Positions 47,045-55,851 of a DNA stretch of 64,000 nt are shown piece after piece. Source of the DNA: Proteobacteria bacterium DTSAM18. GTDB taxonomy: Bacteria > Myxococcota_A > UBA796 > GCA-2862545. The first letter of the stretch is position 1; each line of letters begins with the position of its first letter. The stretch is from NCBI GenBank assembly GCA_028767165.1, contig JARACJ010000003.1, positions 372,001 to 436,000 on the forward strand, in the 5' to 3' direction. The notes beneath the pieces were generated by a model, which ran no database searches, was not told where the DNA came from, and saw nothing but the letters and a program-made list of their open reading frames with translations. The position numbers were made by a program, and so were the translations under genes.

Positions 47045-48772
47045 ATGCGAATCACCAAGACGATCCTTCTGAGCCTCGCCCTTGCATCCTGTGTCGGCCC
47101 CGCCGGCGAGAACGGCCTGAAGGGCCTCGACGGCGTGGACGGTGTCGACGGACAAGACGGCGCCCATGGCAACGACGGCGTGGACGGCCAGGACGGGGCC
47201 GACGGTGAGGACGGACTGGACGCCTCCGCCGGCATCCACCTGGAGCAGCTCGGCCGCTACAGCACCGGTCAGTTCGACGAGTCCGCCGCCGAGATCGTGG
47301 CCTTCGATCCCGCCTCCGAACGCATCTTCGTCGTCAACGCCCAGAGCGGCATGGTGGACGTGCTCGACGCGTCCGACCCCACCGATCTCGTCAAGGTCGA
47401 CGCCATCGACGTCACCGAGAACGCCGGCACCCTGCTGCTCGGCGCCGCCAACTCCGTGGCCGTGAGCGGTGGCCTCGTCGCCGTCGCCGTGGAGAACGAC
47501 GACAAGCAGGCCGACGGCGTGGTGCAGTTCTACACCGCCTCCAACCTCGACTTCCAGGCCCAGGTCGACGTGTGCGCCCTGCCCGACAACGTCGTGTTCA
47601 CCCCCGACGGCAGCATGGTCCTCGCCGCCTGTGAGGGCGAGCCGAACGACGCCTACACCGTCGACCCCGAGGGCGGCGTCGCCATCATCGACCTGTCCGG
47701 CGGCGTGAGCACCGCCACCGCCGACATCGCCGGCTTCACGAGCTTCAACGGCGAGCGCAGCGACCTGCGCGACCGCGGCGTCCGCATCTACGGCCCCTCC
47801 TCCACCCACACGGACGGCGAGGCGACCGTCGCCGAGGACATCGAGCCCGAGTACATCGCCATCTCCGACGACGGCAGCACCGCCTGGGTCTCCCTGCAGG
47901 AGAACAACGCGCTGGCCAAGGTGGACATCGCCACCGCCGAGGTCACCGACATCCTGCCCCTGGGCACCAAGGACCACACCCTGCCCGGCCACGCCCTCGA
48001 CGTGTCCGACAAGGACGACCGCGTGGCCCTGCGCAACTGGCCGGTGCTGGGCATGCTGATGCCCGACGCCATCGCCGCCTACGACGTCGGCGGCTCCACC
48101 TACATCGTGACCGCCAACGAGGGGGACGCCCGGGACTACGAGGGCTACTCCGAGGAGGTCCGCGTCGACGACCTGACCCTCGACCAGGACATCTGGCCCG
48201 ACGCCGCCGAGATCCAGCTCGACCACATGCTCGGCCGCCTGAAGACCACCACCGCCCACGGTGACCTGGACGGCGACGGCGACCACGACGTCATCTACGC
48301 CTACGGCGGCCGCTCCTTCTCCATCTTCGACGGCGAGACCGGCCGGATGGTCTTCGACTCCGGCGACGACTTCGCCACCATCCTGGCGCAGCGCTACGGC
48401 CACGACTTCAACCAGTCCAACGACGAGACCAAGGGCGATGCCCGCTCCGACGACAAGGGCACCGAGCCCGAGGCACTGGCGCTGGGCCACATCGACGGCC
48501 ACACCTACGCCTTCATCGGCCTGGAGCGCATGGGCGGCATCATGGTGTACGACATCACCCACCCCGAGAGCCCCCGGTTCATCCAGTACGAGACCAACCG
48601 CGACCTGACCGTCGACATCGAGGCCGACTGGGAGGCCGCCGGCGACCTCGGCCCCGAGGGCATGGCCTTCATCGACGCCGACGACTCCCCGACCGGCGAG
48701 CCCCTGCTGGTGGTGGGCAACGAGGTGTCCGGCACGACGACCGTGTACGCGGTGCGGAGCCTCATCGACTGA
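47045..48772 (+). CDS. Choice-of-anchor I domain lipoprotein with collagen-like stalk
   Basis: A 575-residue predicted lipoprotein. The signal ends at lipobox LASC (Cys16). Residues 18-59 are 14 uninterrupted Gly-X-Y triplets rich in Asp (GVDGVDGQDGAHGNDG), a collagen-like stalk that is probably trimeric. The body is a choice-of-anchor I propeller: QFDESAAEIVAFDP, FVVNAQSG and the closing GPEGMAFI plus PLLVVGNEVSGTTTVY signature. This domain occurs in extracellular proteins with various anchors and some are alkaline phosphatase-associated; no enzyme residues are evident. AAGGAG lies 8 bases before the ATG and a strong terminator follows the stop. Confidence 0.88.
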   Translation: MRITKTILLSLALASCVGPAGENGLKGLDGVDGVDGQDGAHGNDGVDGQDGADGEDGLDASAGIHLEQLGRYSTGQFDESAAEIVAFDPASERIFVVNAQSGMVDVLDASDPTDLVKVDAIDVTENAGTLLLGAANSVAVSGGLVAVAVENDDKQADGVVQFYTASNLDFQAQVDVCALPDNVVFTPDGSMVLAACEGEPNDAYTVDPEGGVAIIDLSGGVSTATADIAGFTSFNGERSDLRDRGVRIYGPSSTHTDGEATVAEDIEPEYIAISDDGSTAWVSLQENNALAKVDIATAEVTDILPLGTKDHTLPGHALDVSDKDDRVALRNWPVLGMLMPDAIAAYDVGGSTYIVTANEGDARDYEGYSEEVRVDDLTLDQDIWPDAAEIQLDHMLGRLKTTTAHGDLDGDGDHDVIYAYGGRSFSIFDGETGRMVFDSGDDFATILAQRYGHDFNQSNDETKGDARSDDKGTEPEALALGHIDGHTYAFIGLERMGGIMVYDITHPESPRFIQYETNRDLTVDIEADWEAAGDLGPEGMAFIDADDSPTGEPLLVVGNEVSGTTTVYAVRSLID

Positions 48773-48796
48773 GCGCCGGAAGCGTTCGCCTGACCC

Positions 48797-48841
48797 AGGA
48801 GGGGGTCACGGTGCATGTCCGTGGCCCCCTCCTCTCTTCTT
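48797..48841 (+). terminator. Strong terminator after the choice-of-anchor gene
   Basis: A 15-base stem with one G-U, AGGAGGGGGTCACGG and CCGTGGCCCCCTCCT around TGCATGT, followed by CTCTTCTT. It begins 24 bases after the stop of the gene at 47045 and separates it from the repeat island. Confidence 0.85.
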
Positions 48842-48947
48842 GGCCCGGCCGCAGGCCCCGTGAAACGTGCCCGCGCCCGTGCCCGTGCCCGAGGACGCCC
48901 GACAGACGCTCTCCCCCCTCGCATGGAATCCCGCCGGCTCGATGCAT

Positions 48948-48982
48948 CGTACGGGCGCTGCTTGCTGCGCCCGACCCCGTTG
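48948..48982 (+). repeat. GGGCGC hairpin repeat, copy 1
   Basis: CGTACGGGCGCTGCTTGCTG followed by CGCCCGACCCCGTTG. The stem is GGGCGC/GCGCCC. This is one of seven copies in the window. Confidence 0.7.
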
Positions 48983-49130
48983 CCGCTGGTGGGGGTCGGA
49001 CCGCAACCTGTGACACCTCGACCGCATCGTCGGGTCGCACGGCCGCCAGACGGGGCCTCGAAGCCCTCGCAGGGTCGCACGGCCCCCAGCCGGGGCCTCG
49101 AAGCTCTCGCCGGGGCGGCGGGACGTCCGG

Positions 49131-49218
49131 CGCTCCCGGCGGGATTGTCGGGAACGACCGGGTTTGGACCTGTCACGGAAGCACGGACCGGGAGCGAAGG
49201 GTGTACGGTCCTGCACCC
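49131..49218 (+). repeat. 88-base direct repeat, copy 1
   Basis: Identical base for base to 49542-49629. It begins CGCTCCCGG and contains the reverse complement CCGGGAGCG at 49188-49196, so each copy can fold back on itself; a smaller hairpin GTCG-GGAA-CGAC lies inside. No coding signal. Confidence 0.85.
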
Positions 49219-49240
49219 GGCGCGATTCCCGCCTCCCGCC

Positions 49241-49289
49241 TCCGCGCCGGCGTCCCTTGTGCTCGAGCCGGCCCCGGATGGCGGCCTCG
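49241..49289 (+). repeat. 49-base direct repeat, copy 1
   Basis: Matches 49476-49524 at 45 of 49 positions; the core is GCTCGAGCCGGCCCCGGATG. The two unit pairs are in different order around the island (88-base then 49-base on the left, 49-base then 88-base on the right). Confidence 0.7.
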
Positions 49290-49307
49290 TTCCGGAAGCC
49301 CCCCTCC

Positions 49308-49461
49308 ACAGCGAATGCAATTCCAGAGCCCTTCTTCAGCCACACGCCCGAGGCCAGCTACGTCTCGGTGCCGCTGGAACGAGGAGCAAGGGAGAGACCG
49401 ACCTTCCGGTCGGCCCGACCGAAGCGACGAAGCGCCAGCGGTGCCGGGGCGCTGCTGGCCG
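49308..49461 (+). repeat. Left arm of a long imperfect inverted repeat
   Basis: Reads ACAGCGAATGCAATTCCAGA through GACCGACCTTCCGGTCGG and CGACCGAAGCGACGAAG. The reverse complement of 49643-49811 gives the same segments in the same order with scattered changes and small gaps. Confidence 0.65.
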
Positions 49462-49475
49462 TTTATTCTTCCAAC

Positions 49476-49524
49476 TCCGCGCCAGCGTGCCTTGAGCTCG
49501 AGCCGGCCCCGGATGGAGGCCTCG
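49476..49524 (+). repeat. 49-base direct repeat, copy 2
   Basis: Second copy of the 49-base unit, with four differences from 49241-49289. It ends 17 bases before the second 88-base repeat. Confidence 0.7.
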
Positions 49525-49541
49525 GGAATGTACATGGTGGA

Positions 49542-49629
49542 CGCTCCCGGCGGGATTGTCGGGAACGACCGGGTTTGGACCTGTCACGGAAGCACGGACC
49601 GGGAGCGAAGGGTGTACGGTCCTGCACCC
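49542..49629 (+). repeat. 88-base direct repeat, copy 2
   Basis: Second copy, identical to 49131-49218 and about 410 bases away. Perfect identity in otherwise diverged non-coding DNA suggests recent duplication, gene conversion or a constrained structure. Confidence 0.85.
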
Positions 49630-49642
49630 TGCTTGACGGGTA

Positions 49643-49811
49643 GGCCGGCTGCGACGCCCCGGCAGACCCTGTTCTTCGTCGCTTCGGTCGGTCCGACCGA
49701 AAGGTCGGCCTCTCCCTAACTCCTCTCTCTAAGTCCTCGCCCAGGACCCACCGGGACGCCACATCCTCGCGGCGTGTGGCTGAAGGGGCGCTCTGGGATT
49801 GCTTTCGCTGT
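49643..49811 (-). repeat. Right arm of the long imperfect inverted repeat
   Basis: Inverted partner of 49308-49461, best over CTTCGTCGCTTCGGTCGG and GGCGTGTGGCTGAAGG. The arms are about 180 bases apart and the space holds one 88-base and one 49-base repeat. Confidence 0.65.
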
Positions 49812-49976
49812 TGCGACGGCCCTGGAACATGCTCTGGTCCCCTCTGGGCGTCTTCAACGAAGGGGCGTCTTCGGTCGACACGTACGGGCGCCCCTTGGGG
49901 CGCCGGGGACTCGAGTCCCCGGGGAGTTCCTTTGGGCGCGCCTCGCTCCACGTCGGTCTCCCTTCGGACATCGAAT

Positions 49977-50011
49977 CGTACGGGCGCTGCTTGCCCCGCC
50001 CGACCCCGTTG
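49977..50011 (+). repeat. GGGCGC hairpin repeat, copy 2
   Basis: CGTACGGGCGCTGCTTGCCC followed by CGCCCGACCCCGTTG, the same layout as copy 1 with a weaker stem. Confidence 0.7.
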
Positions 50012-50033
50012 GCGTCCCGTCGCCTCGATGAAT

Positions 50034-50068
50034 CATACGGGCGCTGCTTGCCGCGCCCGACCCCGTTG
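50034..50068 (+). repeat. GGGCGC hairpin repeat, copy 3
   Basis: CATACGGGCGCTGCTTGCCG followed by CGCCCGACCCCGTTG; 22 bases from copy 2. Confidence 0.7.
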
Positions 50069-50089
50069 CCTTCGCTTGGGGCGATGTAG

Positions 50090-50123
50090 CGTAGGGGCGC
50101 TGCTTGCTGCGCCCGACTCCGTC
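50090..50123 (+). repeat. GGGCGC hairpin repeat, copy 4, overlapping an FG-GAP stop codon
   Basis: CGTAGGGGCGCTGCTTGCTG followed by CGCCCGACTCCGTC. Its right end lies within the stop codon (50122-50124) of the minus-strand FG-GAP gene, so for that gene the hairpin starts right after translation ends and may terminate or protect the mRNA. Confidence 0.7.
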
Positions 50124-53100
50124 ACCGCCTCCTACGCCGCACACCGATCAACATCAACCCAACGCCAAGCCCCCCGATCGCCCCAGGCACCGTCGAGCAC
50201 CCGGCCGAGCTTCCCGCTCCCCTCACCTTCAGCCGCTGGGGCTCCGCCCAGGACCCCATCTTGCCCGTGGCATCCTCCGCACGGGCGGACCACCACAGGG
50301 TCCGGTGCTGCAAGGGCAGCTCGAGTGAGGCCTCCAGCTCCGCCGCGTTTCCGTCGAGCCATTGCTCGACGATGGGTACGTCGGGTACGGCCGACGGGAA
50401 CAGGGCCACCTGGACCTGGACCGGATCGCCGTCCGGGTCTACCGGCGTCTGGACCCGGAAGGCCACCTCGCCCCTGTCCACGCGTACCCGGCCGTTTGGC
50501 GCGGGATCCAGCAGGAGGGGCGCCTCGGGCGGCAGATCGGGCCCCCCCACGCGCACGCGCACCATGTGCCTGCGACTCCGCATGCCCGATGCGTCGATGG
50601 CCTGGGCCCGAAGGTACCAGTGGGTCCGCTCGGCGAGGGAGACACCGTGGTCCCCGAGATCGATCAAGACGGTCGACGGGGGGTGTACCAACGGCTCCAC
50701 GAAGACCTCGAACAGGCCGCCATCGGAAAAGGACTCCGACGTGTCGAACTGCAGCAGGTGCGCCACGGGCTGCCCCTCGGGATCGACGCCAGCCTGCAGC
50801 TCTACGACGAACGACGTGTCGAGCCACTCCGCCCCGTGCGCCGGACCGAGGATCACCGGCGCCTCGGGGGACTGGTTGACCTCGCTGAACGTGATGGACT
50901 GCGTCGCGGACCAGTCCGACGCCGTGCCGTGGTGGTCCACTGCACGGACCCGCCAGCCCACCCTGTCATCTTCTCCTTCGGGCTGGGGTGCCTCCGCGGC
51001 GACGAGCGGCCCATCCGATGCAGGCACGATCCAGTCGAGCTGCCAGGCGCCGTCGTCTGCCCAGGCCTGCACTTCGTAGTGCACGGGGTCGGCTTCGGGA
51101 TCCTCCGAAGCGGTCCACTGCAGGGTGACCTCGTCGAAGGGGACCACCTCGCCCGACAGGGGGTACACGGCCACGGGCACCCCAGGGGGCTCCTCCACGC
51201 TGCTGATCCGCAAGGCGTGGGGCTCGCTCCAGGGAGACGCCACGTGGTCGTCCACCGCCCGCGCCGACCAGTACACCAGGGCGTTCTCCTCCAGATCGGT
51301 CGGGACCGTCCAGGACGTGTCCTCCAACCCGTCCTCCTCCGTCTCGGCCTGGGAGAGCTGGGGAGTTCGCGCGACCCGGACATGGTAGGTGACCTCCAGC
51401 CCAAGCGGGTGTTCGCCCCCCTGCCAGTACAGCGTCGGTGCCAGGTCGACCGTCTGCGCCCCATCCGAAGGGCTCACCAGCACGGGTGTCGGCGGCCCCT
51501 CGTACACCGTGGGATCGGTCCCGGCGGCATACTCCTCTGCGTGGGTTCGGCCATCGCCATCGAGATCGACCGCGCCATCATCCGTGGTGACGTCGAGGCC
51601 ATGGAGCTCCTCCCACACGTCGGGAAGGCCATCCTCGTCGTCATCGCGCAGGGTCACCTCCACATCCCACGTCAGGGTCATGACCGTCTCATCGTCGACC
51701 CGGGCTTCCACCTCGAAGGGTTGATCGGCGCCACCCGCATCCTGGAACGAAGGTGTCCAGACGATCTGTCCCGAGTCGGCATCCAACGTGGCACCCTCGG
51801 GCCCTTCGACCAGGGCATAGTCGGGCACCGAGCCGTCCAGGAACACGGCCCGCACCCATGTGACATAGGGCAACCCCGCTTCGGTCTGCGTGTCCTGCTC
51901 GCCGATCCATGCGGAGTCGCCGTCGAGCACGTGCACCATGGTGGTGTGTTCCGCACTGACGTCGTCCCCATCGGACGCGGACGCGGTGACGGCATGGCTA
52001 CCCGCGGTGGACCACTGCAGGCTCGCCTGGGTGCCGCTGGCCGTGCCCGTGCCCCCTCCTTCGTCCCACGTCCAGACCAGATCGTCGGCGAGGTATGACG
52101 AGGCATTCGATCGGACCTCCACCGCCACGGCCTCGTCCACCGCCACCACCAGGTCGTCCTCACCGATGACCAGGAACGTGGGTGAACCCGACATGCCGAA
52201 GCTGCCGCCGTACCAGACCCACGCACCTGCCCGATGCAGCACGTCTTCCTCCGTCGTACCCGGCCGGCCCAGGAAGTTGACGACGATGTCGTCGTGGCCA
52301 TCGCCGTCCACGTCACCAGCCCCGGCCACCGCGTTGCGGGCATCATAGGGTGCCAGCCAGCCAGGTGCCTGCCACCAGGGTGACGCTTCCAGGCCGACGC
52401 CATCGGTGCGGAAGAGGTAGACCCGGGACGTGCCGGGATGGGTCGAAGGCGCGGTAGCGACGAGATCGGGATGCCCATCCCCGTCCACGTCGCCCGCCGG
52501 CTCGAGCGCCCTGCCGAGCCCACGCGCTCCGTCGACCCACACCTCCGCATCGGCCACCGCATCCATGGGATCGCCGCCGAGAAACAGCTGCAACCGACCG
52601 GTGGGGACGCCTGCCTCTTCGTGCGCCGGAGAGGCCACGACGACATCGTCGTAGCCATCGCCATCCACGTCGCCGATCCCGATGGCGTCCTCGCCGAGCC
52701 GTTCTCCCGCCGTGTCGCCGGCGAGGGTCACCAGCGCCGCTCCCTGCAATCCGTCCTCATCGCCTCCGAAGATGCGGCAGCGCCCCTTGAACGCGTCGTG
52801 ACCGGCCTCGCAGATGAGCACGTCCGGATAGCCGTCACCATCGACGTCCCCGGCGGCCGCCGCGTGGGAGATGTAGCCACCTCCGACGCCCGTCAGGCTG
52901 ATGGTCGCTGCTGGGGCGTCCTCGAGACCATCGGCGGAGCCGAGGTACAGATCCGCGCCTGCCACGACGTCGTCGTACCCATCGGCGTTGACGTCACCGA
53001 CCGCGTCCAGGCCACCATCGCTCTCGTCGAGGTACACCTCGTCCTGGGTCTCAGCGCTGGACCGGGTGTCGTTCCCCAGCAGGTAGCCGGCGCCCGAGCC

Positions 53101-55566
53101 ATTGCCGAACAGGAGATCCCCAAGGCCATCGCCGTTCAGATCGCCCGCAGCCCGAAGGAACGCGCCCCACCCGTACGCATCGGGGTAGGACACGGTGGGT
53201 CCCACGTCCCAGCGCCCCACGCCTCCGTAGCGGACTTCGATCTCGGAGAGGCCTTCGTACGTGTAGGCATGTCCGGAGTAGTCCCAGCCCGCGAATGCCA
53301 GGTCGTCGAGGCCATCTCCATCGAGATCGCCCACCCCGGCGACGGAGGCGACGGGCCACGTCGTCGGGCCCGCGATGTCCACGACCTCGTCACAGCAGGC
53401 TGCGTCGTATTGGTCGGACACGAGCCTGGGGCGCGAGACAAGCAGGTGGGGCACCTCGACGTCGGTACCTTGCAGCTCCTCGACATCGAACAGCCTCCCC
53501 ATCCTGCCGCCGGCGAGCAGGTGGCTGCCCCCATCGCCGAACACGTCCCCGACGAGTGCCAGGGACGCGCCCAGGTTGCCTTCCGTGCGGTCACCCTCCA
53601 CGATCCAGTCGGGCTGCGAGCCGACACCCCCCGAGCCGCCCAGGAACACGTGAAGCCGCCCCTCGTCGTCGTGCCCGTTGTCGAACGCGGGCGCGCCGAC
53701 CACGAGATCGTCGTATCCGTCGGCGTTCGCGTCGCCCAGGCCGGACAGGCCCCAGCCGAACCTCGGACCCGTCCCCTTGCCGCGGGGCTCGATACCGTGG
53801 GACTTCAACTGCCGACCCTGCACGAGCTCGCCGCTCGAGCTGCCTTCGAACACGACGACGCGCAGCTCCTCGGAGTCGGGGTGGCCCGTGCTGGTGTGCT
53901 CCTGTGGGTCCTGGTACTGCCGGGTCACCACGACATCGTCGTATCCGTCTGCATCGAGATCACCGGCCGCCGCCAGGTTCTCCCCGAGGCGGTAGTACCA
54001 GTCCGTCGACTCGATCTCCTGGCTCGCCGTCGCCTCGATGCCCGTGGCACTGCCCAGGAACAGATGGAGGCGTCCGCCACCATCGTAGACATCGTCGGTG
54101 GTGTCGTAGGACACGTTCCACCCGGTGTCCCCATCCGACACCAACGCATACCGGAAGCTGGTCGCCCAGGGCTCGCCGATCAGGATGTCGTCGTGACCAT
54201 CCCCGTCCACGTCTCCGGCGACGATGAGCGAATGGCCGAAGCCTCCCGTGGTGCCGCCTGCACCCGCGCCCGAAGCACCTTCCCAGCTCTGGTGCGGCGT
54301 GCTGGCGACCCCCGTGGCGTCACCGAGGTACAGGTGCGCCCGGCCCGGATCCGATCCAGGTGCGCCCGCGAGCAGATCGTCGTGGCCATCGCCGTCGACA
54401 TCACCCGCCATCGCCAGCGCCTGCCCGAGGCTGCGATCATCGGACGCGCCAGAGATGGACGCGCTGGGCGTCGAAGGCAAGCCGGTGCTGCTGCCGAGGT
54501 AGACATGGATCCCCCCGCGGACCGAGCCTCCGACCGAGGTCTCGGGCGCTCCGACCACCAGATCGTCGTACCCGTCCGCGTCGAAGTCTCCGCCCCCGGC
54601 CATGGCCAGACCGTAGAACGAATCCGACGCCTGGGAGGCGAGCTCCGCGTCCGCTGTCGAGGACAAGCCGTCTTCGCTGCCATGGAAGACGTACACGATG
54701 CCGTCGTCCCAGTCGTAGGTGGGCAGGCTCACGGCGGCGTCGGCATATCCATCGCCGTTCACATCCCCGATGCCGGCCACATGGTGGTCGTACCCGGTGG
54801 AGGAGACGACCGGGAGCCCACCCTCTTCCTCGGCGTCCCAGGACCACGACGGCGCCGTCCAGGTCGGGTCCACATGCACGGGCCAGGCAGCCTGCGCCAC
54901 GTCGACCGACAGCACGAAGCCCGAAGCGGTGGCTTCGGCCTCGAGGGACAGGGAACGACCGGACACGTCCCACGCCGCCAGGTCCCGACCCAGCCATTCA
55001 TCCTCGCCGCGTTGGAGCAGGATGCCGCCTGACGTGACCGTTGCACGGGCCCCCTCGACCTCGACCTCGACCCGCAGGACGTCCCCTTCGACCGGCGTGG
55101 TGAAGGTCCACCCCTGGCGCAGGCCCCCTTCCGCGGCATCCCACCATGCGGTGCCGCCGGCAAACGTGTGCTCGGCGCGCCGCAGGCACCGGCCCATGAC
55201 GTCGTGACGCGGCTCCGGTCCGCAGCCCCCGACTTCAGGCGTCGTGGCACCGCTGTCGACGCCCACCGTGCGCATGCGCGGGCCAGGCCGGTTCCCAGTG
55301 TCGGGATGCATCGCCTCGAGCTGCGCCCAACCCTGGGCATCCCACAGGAGCTGCAGCTGCTGTCCACCGTGGCGGATCCGCACCTCTCCCCCCAGCTGTC
55401 GGGGTTGTCGCGCCGCGAGGACGGCACCTTCCAGCACCTGAGCCATCCAGCCCCCGGCCTCCACGCCGTCGCCCGGCCCTTCGTGCAACGCCGGCGAGGT
55501 GGTCGCTTCGCACCCGGCAAGCGCGGCGAACAGCAGGGCGGAGATGGCGCGGGGTCGATGGCTCAT
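50122..55566 (-). CDS. Giant FG-GAP surface protein 1, lipobox plus MYXO-CTERM-like anchor
   Basis: An 1814-residue exported protein. The N-terminus ends in lipobox LAGC (Cys19). After an unassigned domain of about 200 residues come 14 FG-GAP units of the form G-D-x-(D/N)-G-D-G-x-x-D, enough for two seven-bladed propellers with calcium loops. These are followed by a PKD/cadherin-like region (ASDGDDVSAEH), a putative-Ig (He_PIG) segment, a TSP3-like calcium segment (DDDEDGLPDVWEELHGLD), three Fn3-like domains, and the end AGCSTVPGAIGGLGVGLMLI-GVRRRRR, a Cys-helix-Arg anchor of MYXO-CTERM type. Such proteins act in adhesion or ligand binding at the cell surface. GGGAGG precedes the ATG. Confidence 0.88.
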   Translation of the reverse strand: MSHRPRAISALLFAALAGCEATTSPALHEGPGDGVEAGGWMAQVLEGAVLAARQPRQLGGEVRIRHGGQQLQLLWDAQGWAQLEAMHPDTGNRPGPRMRTVGVDSGATTPEVGGCGPEPRHDVMGRCLRRAEHTFAGGTAWWDAAEGGLRQGWTFTTPVEGDVLRVEVEVEGARATVTSGGILLQRGEDEWLGRDLAAWDVSGRSLSLEAEATASGFVLSVDVAQAAWPVHVDPTWTAPSWSWDAEEEGGLPVVSSTGYDHHVAGIGDVNGDGYADAAVSLPTYDWDDGIVYVFHGSEDGLSSTADAELASQASDSFYGLAMAGGGDFDADGYDDLVVGAPETSVGGSVRGGIHVYLGSSTGLPSTPSASISGASDDRSLGQALAMAGDVDGDGHDDLLAGAPGSDPGRAHLYLGDATGVASTPHQSWEGASGAGAGGTTGGFGHSLIVAGDVDGDGHDDILIGEPWATSFRYALVSDGDTGWNVSYDTTDDVYDGGGRLHLFLGSATGIEATASQEIESTDWYYRLGENLAAAGDLDADGYDDVVVTRQYQDPQEHTSTGHPDSEELRVVVFEGSSSGELVQGRQLKSHGIEPRGKGTGPRFGWGLSGLGDANADGYDDLVVGAPAFDNGHDDEGRLHVFLGGSGGVGSQPDWIVEGDRTEGNLGASLALVGDVFGDGGSHLLAGGRMGRLFDVEELQGTDVEVPHLLVSRPRLVSDQYDAACCDEVVDIAGPTTWPVASVAGVGDLDGDGLDDLAFAGWDYSGHAYTYEGLSEIEVRYGGVGRWDVGPTVSYPDAYGWGAFLRAAGDLNGDGLGDLLFGNGSGAGYLLGNDTRSSAETQDEVYLDESDGGLDAVGDVNADGYDDVVAGADLYLGSADGLEDAPAATISLTGVGGGYISHAAAAGDVDGDGYPDVLICEAGHDAFKGRCRIFGGDEDGLQGAALVTLAGDTAGERLGEDAIGIGDVDGDGYDDVVVASPAHEEAGVPTGRLQLFLGGDPMDAVADAEVWVDGARGLGRALEPAGDVDGDGHPDLVATAPSTHPGTSRVYLFRTDGVGLEASPWWQAPGWLAPYDARNAVAGAGDVDGDGHDDIVVNFLGRPGTTEEDVLHRAGAWVWYGGSFGMSGSPTFLVIGEDDLVVAVDEAVAVEVRSNASSYLADDLVWTWDEGGGTGTASGTQASLQWSTAGSHAVTASASDGDDVSAEHTTMVHVLDGDSAWIGEQDTQTEAGLPYVTWVRAVFLDGSVPDYALVEGPEGATLDADSGQIVWTPSFQDAGGADQPFEVEARVDDETVMTLTWDVEVTLRDDDEDGLPDVWEELHGLDVTTDDGAVDLDGDGRTHAEEYAAGTDPTVYEGPPTPVLVSPSDGAQTVDLAPTLYWQGGEHPLGLEVTYHVRVARTPQLSQAETEEDGLEDTSWTVPTDLEENALVYWSARAVDDHVASPWSEPHALRISSVEEPPGVPVAVYPLSGEVVPFDEVTLQWTASEDPEADPVHYEVQAWADDGAWQLDWIVPASDGPLVAAEAPQPEGEDDRVGWRVRAVDHHGTASDWSATQSITFSEVNQSPEAPVILGPAHGAEWLDTSFVVELQAGVDPEGQPVAHLLQFDTSESFSDGGLFEVFVEPLVHPPSTVLIDLGDHGVSLAERTHWYLRAQAIDASGMRSRRHMVRVRVGGPDLPPEAPLLLDPAPNGRVRVDRGEVAFRVQTPVDPDGDPVQVQVALFPSAVPDVPIVEQWLDGNAAELEASLELPLQHRTLWWSARAEDATGKMGSWAEPQRLKVRGAGSSAGCSTVPGAIGGLGVGLMLIGVRRRRR

Positions 55567-55849
55567 GGGGTCCTCCCGGAGAGATGATCACGGTACCGAA
55601 CGGACCAAGGTGTCTGCAATGAAGGTTGCAAATTGCACACATCAGACATGGAAAGCGGCGGCGGAACGCGATCCTTGGGTAGCGCCACCTCCGACATCGA
55701 AAGTTCTCCCCGCCTCGGTCGGCGAGCGTTCGATGCCGCCGCTCCAGTGGGCATCGAATCGTACGGGCGCTGCATGCCGCGCCCGACCCCGTTGGCTTCC
55801 CTTCCGGGCATGGAACCGTAGGGGCGGGCCTTGGTTCGCCCGCACCCCG
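55567..55849. other. Intergenic region between FG-GAP genes 1 and 2
   Basis: About 280 bases with no gene. It holds the promoter side of FG-GAP gene 1 (AT-rich near 55600-55650) and two GGGCGC-type hairpin repeats near its right end. Confidence 0.5.
55760..55794 (+). repeat. GGGCGC hairpin repeat, copy 5
   Basis: CGTACGGGCGCTGCATGCCG followed by CGCCCGACCCCGTTG; closest to copies 1 and 3. Confidence 0.7.
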
Positions 55850-55851
55850 TC
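55817..55851 (+). repeat. GGGCG hairpin repeat, copy 6, overlapping an FG-GAP stop codon
   Basis: CGTAGGGGCGGGCCTTGGTT followed by CGCCCGCACCCCGTC. The inner part differs, but the outer GTAGGGGCG...CGCCC...CGTCA frame is shared with copy 4, and again it touches the stop codon of the FG-GAP gene (55850-55852). Confidence 0.6.

Larger units (their letters stand above)
48842..50121. other. Gene-free island of nested repeats
   Basis: About 1.3 kb with no supported gene. Open frames here arise from the repeats and none has protein-like composition or a ribosome-binding site. Its contents are a family of GGGCGC hairpins, an 88-base direct repeat, a 49-base direct repeat and a pair of long imperfect inverted arms, listed separately. 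It also holds simple palindromes near 49900 (GGGGACTCGAGTCCCC and GGCGCC-rich stems). The region lies between the last plus-strand gene and the 3' end of the FG-GAP array. Confidence 0.8.

Noticed and set aside
48811-49719. Open frames up to about 300 codons inside the repeat island
   Set aside because: They follow the repeats in several frames, have Arg/Pro/Ala-rich composition, lack ribosome-binding sites and show no protein family, so they are not called as genes.
52438-55032. Long open frame antisense to the FG-GAP gene
   Set aside because: High G+C content leaves the opposite frame open; the sense frame has clear FG-GAP motifs, and the antisense product is low-complexity.
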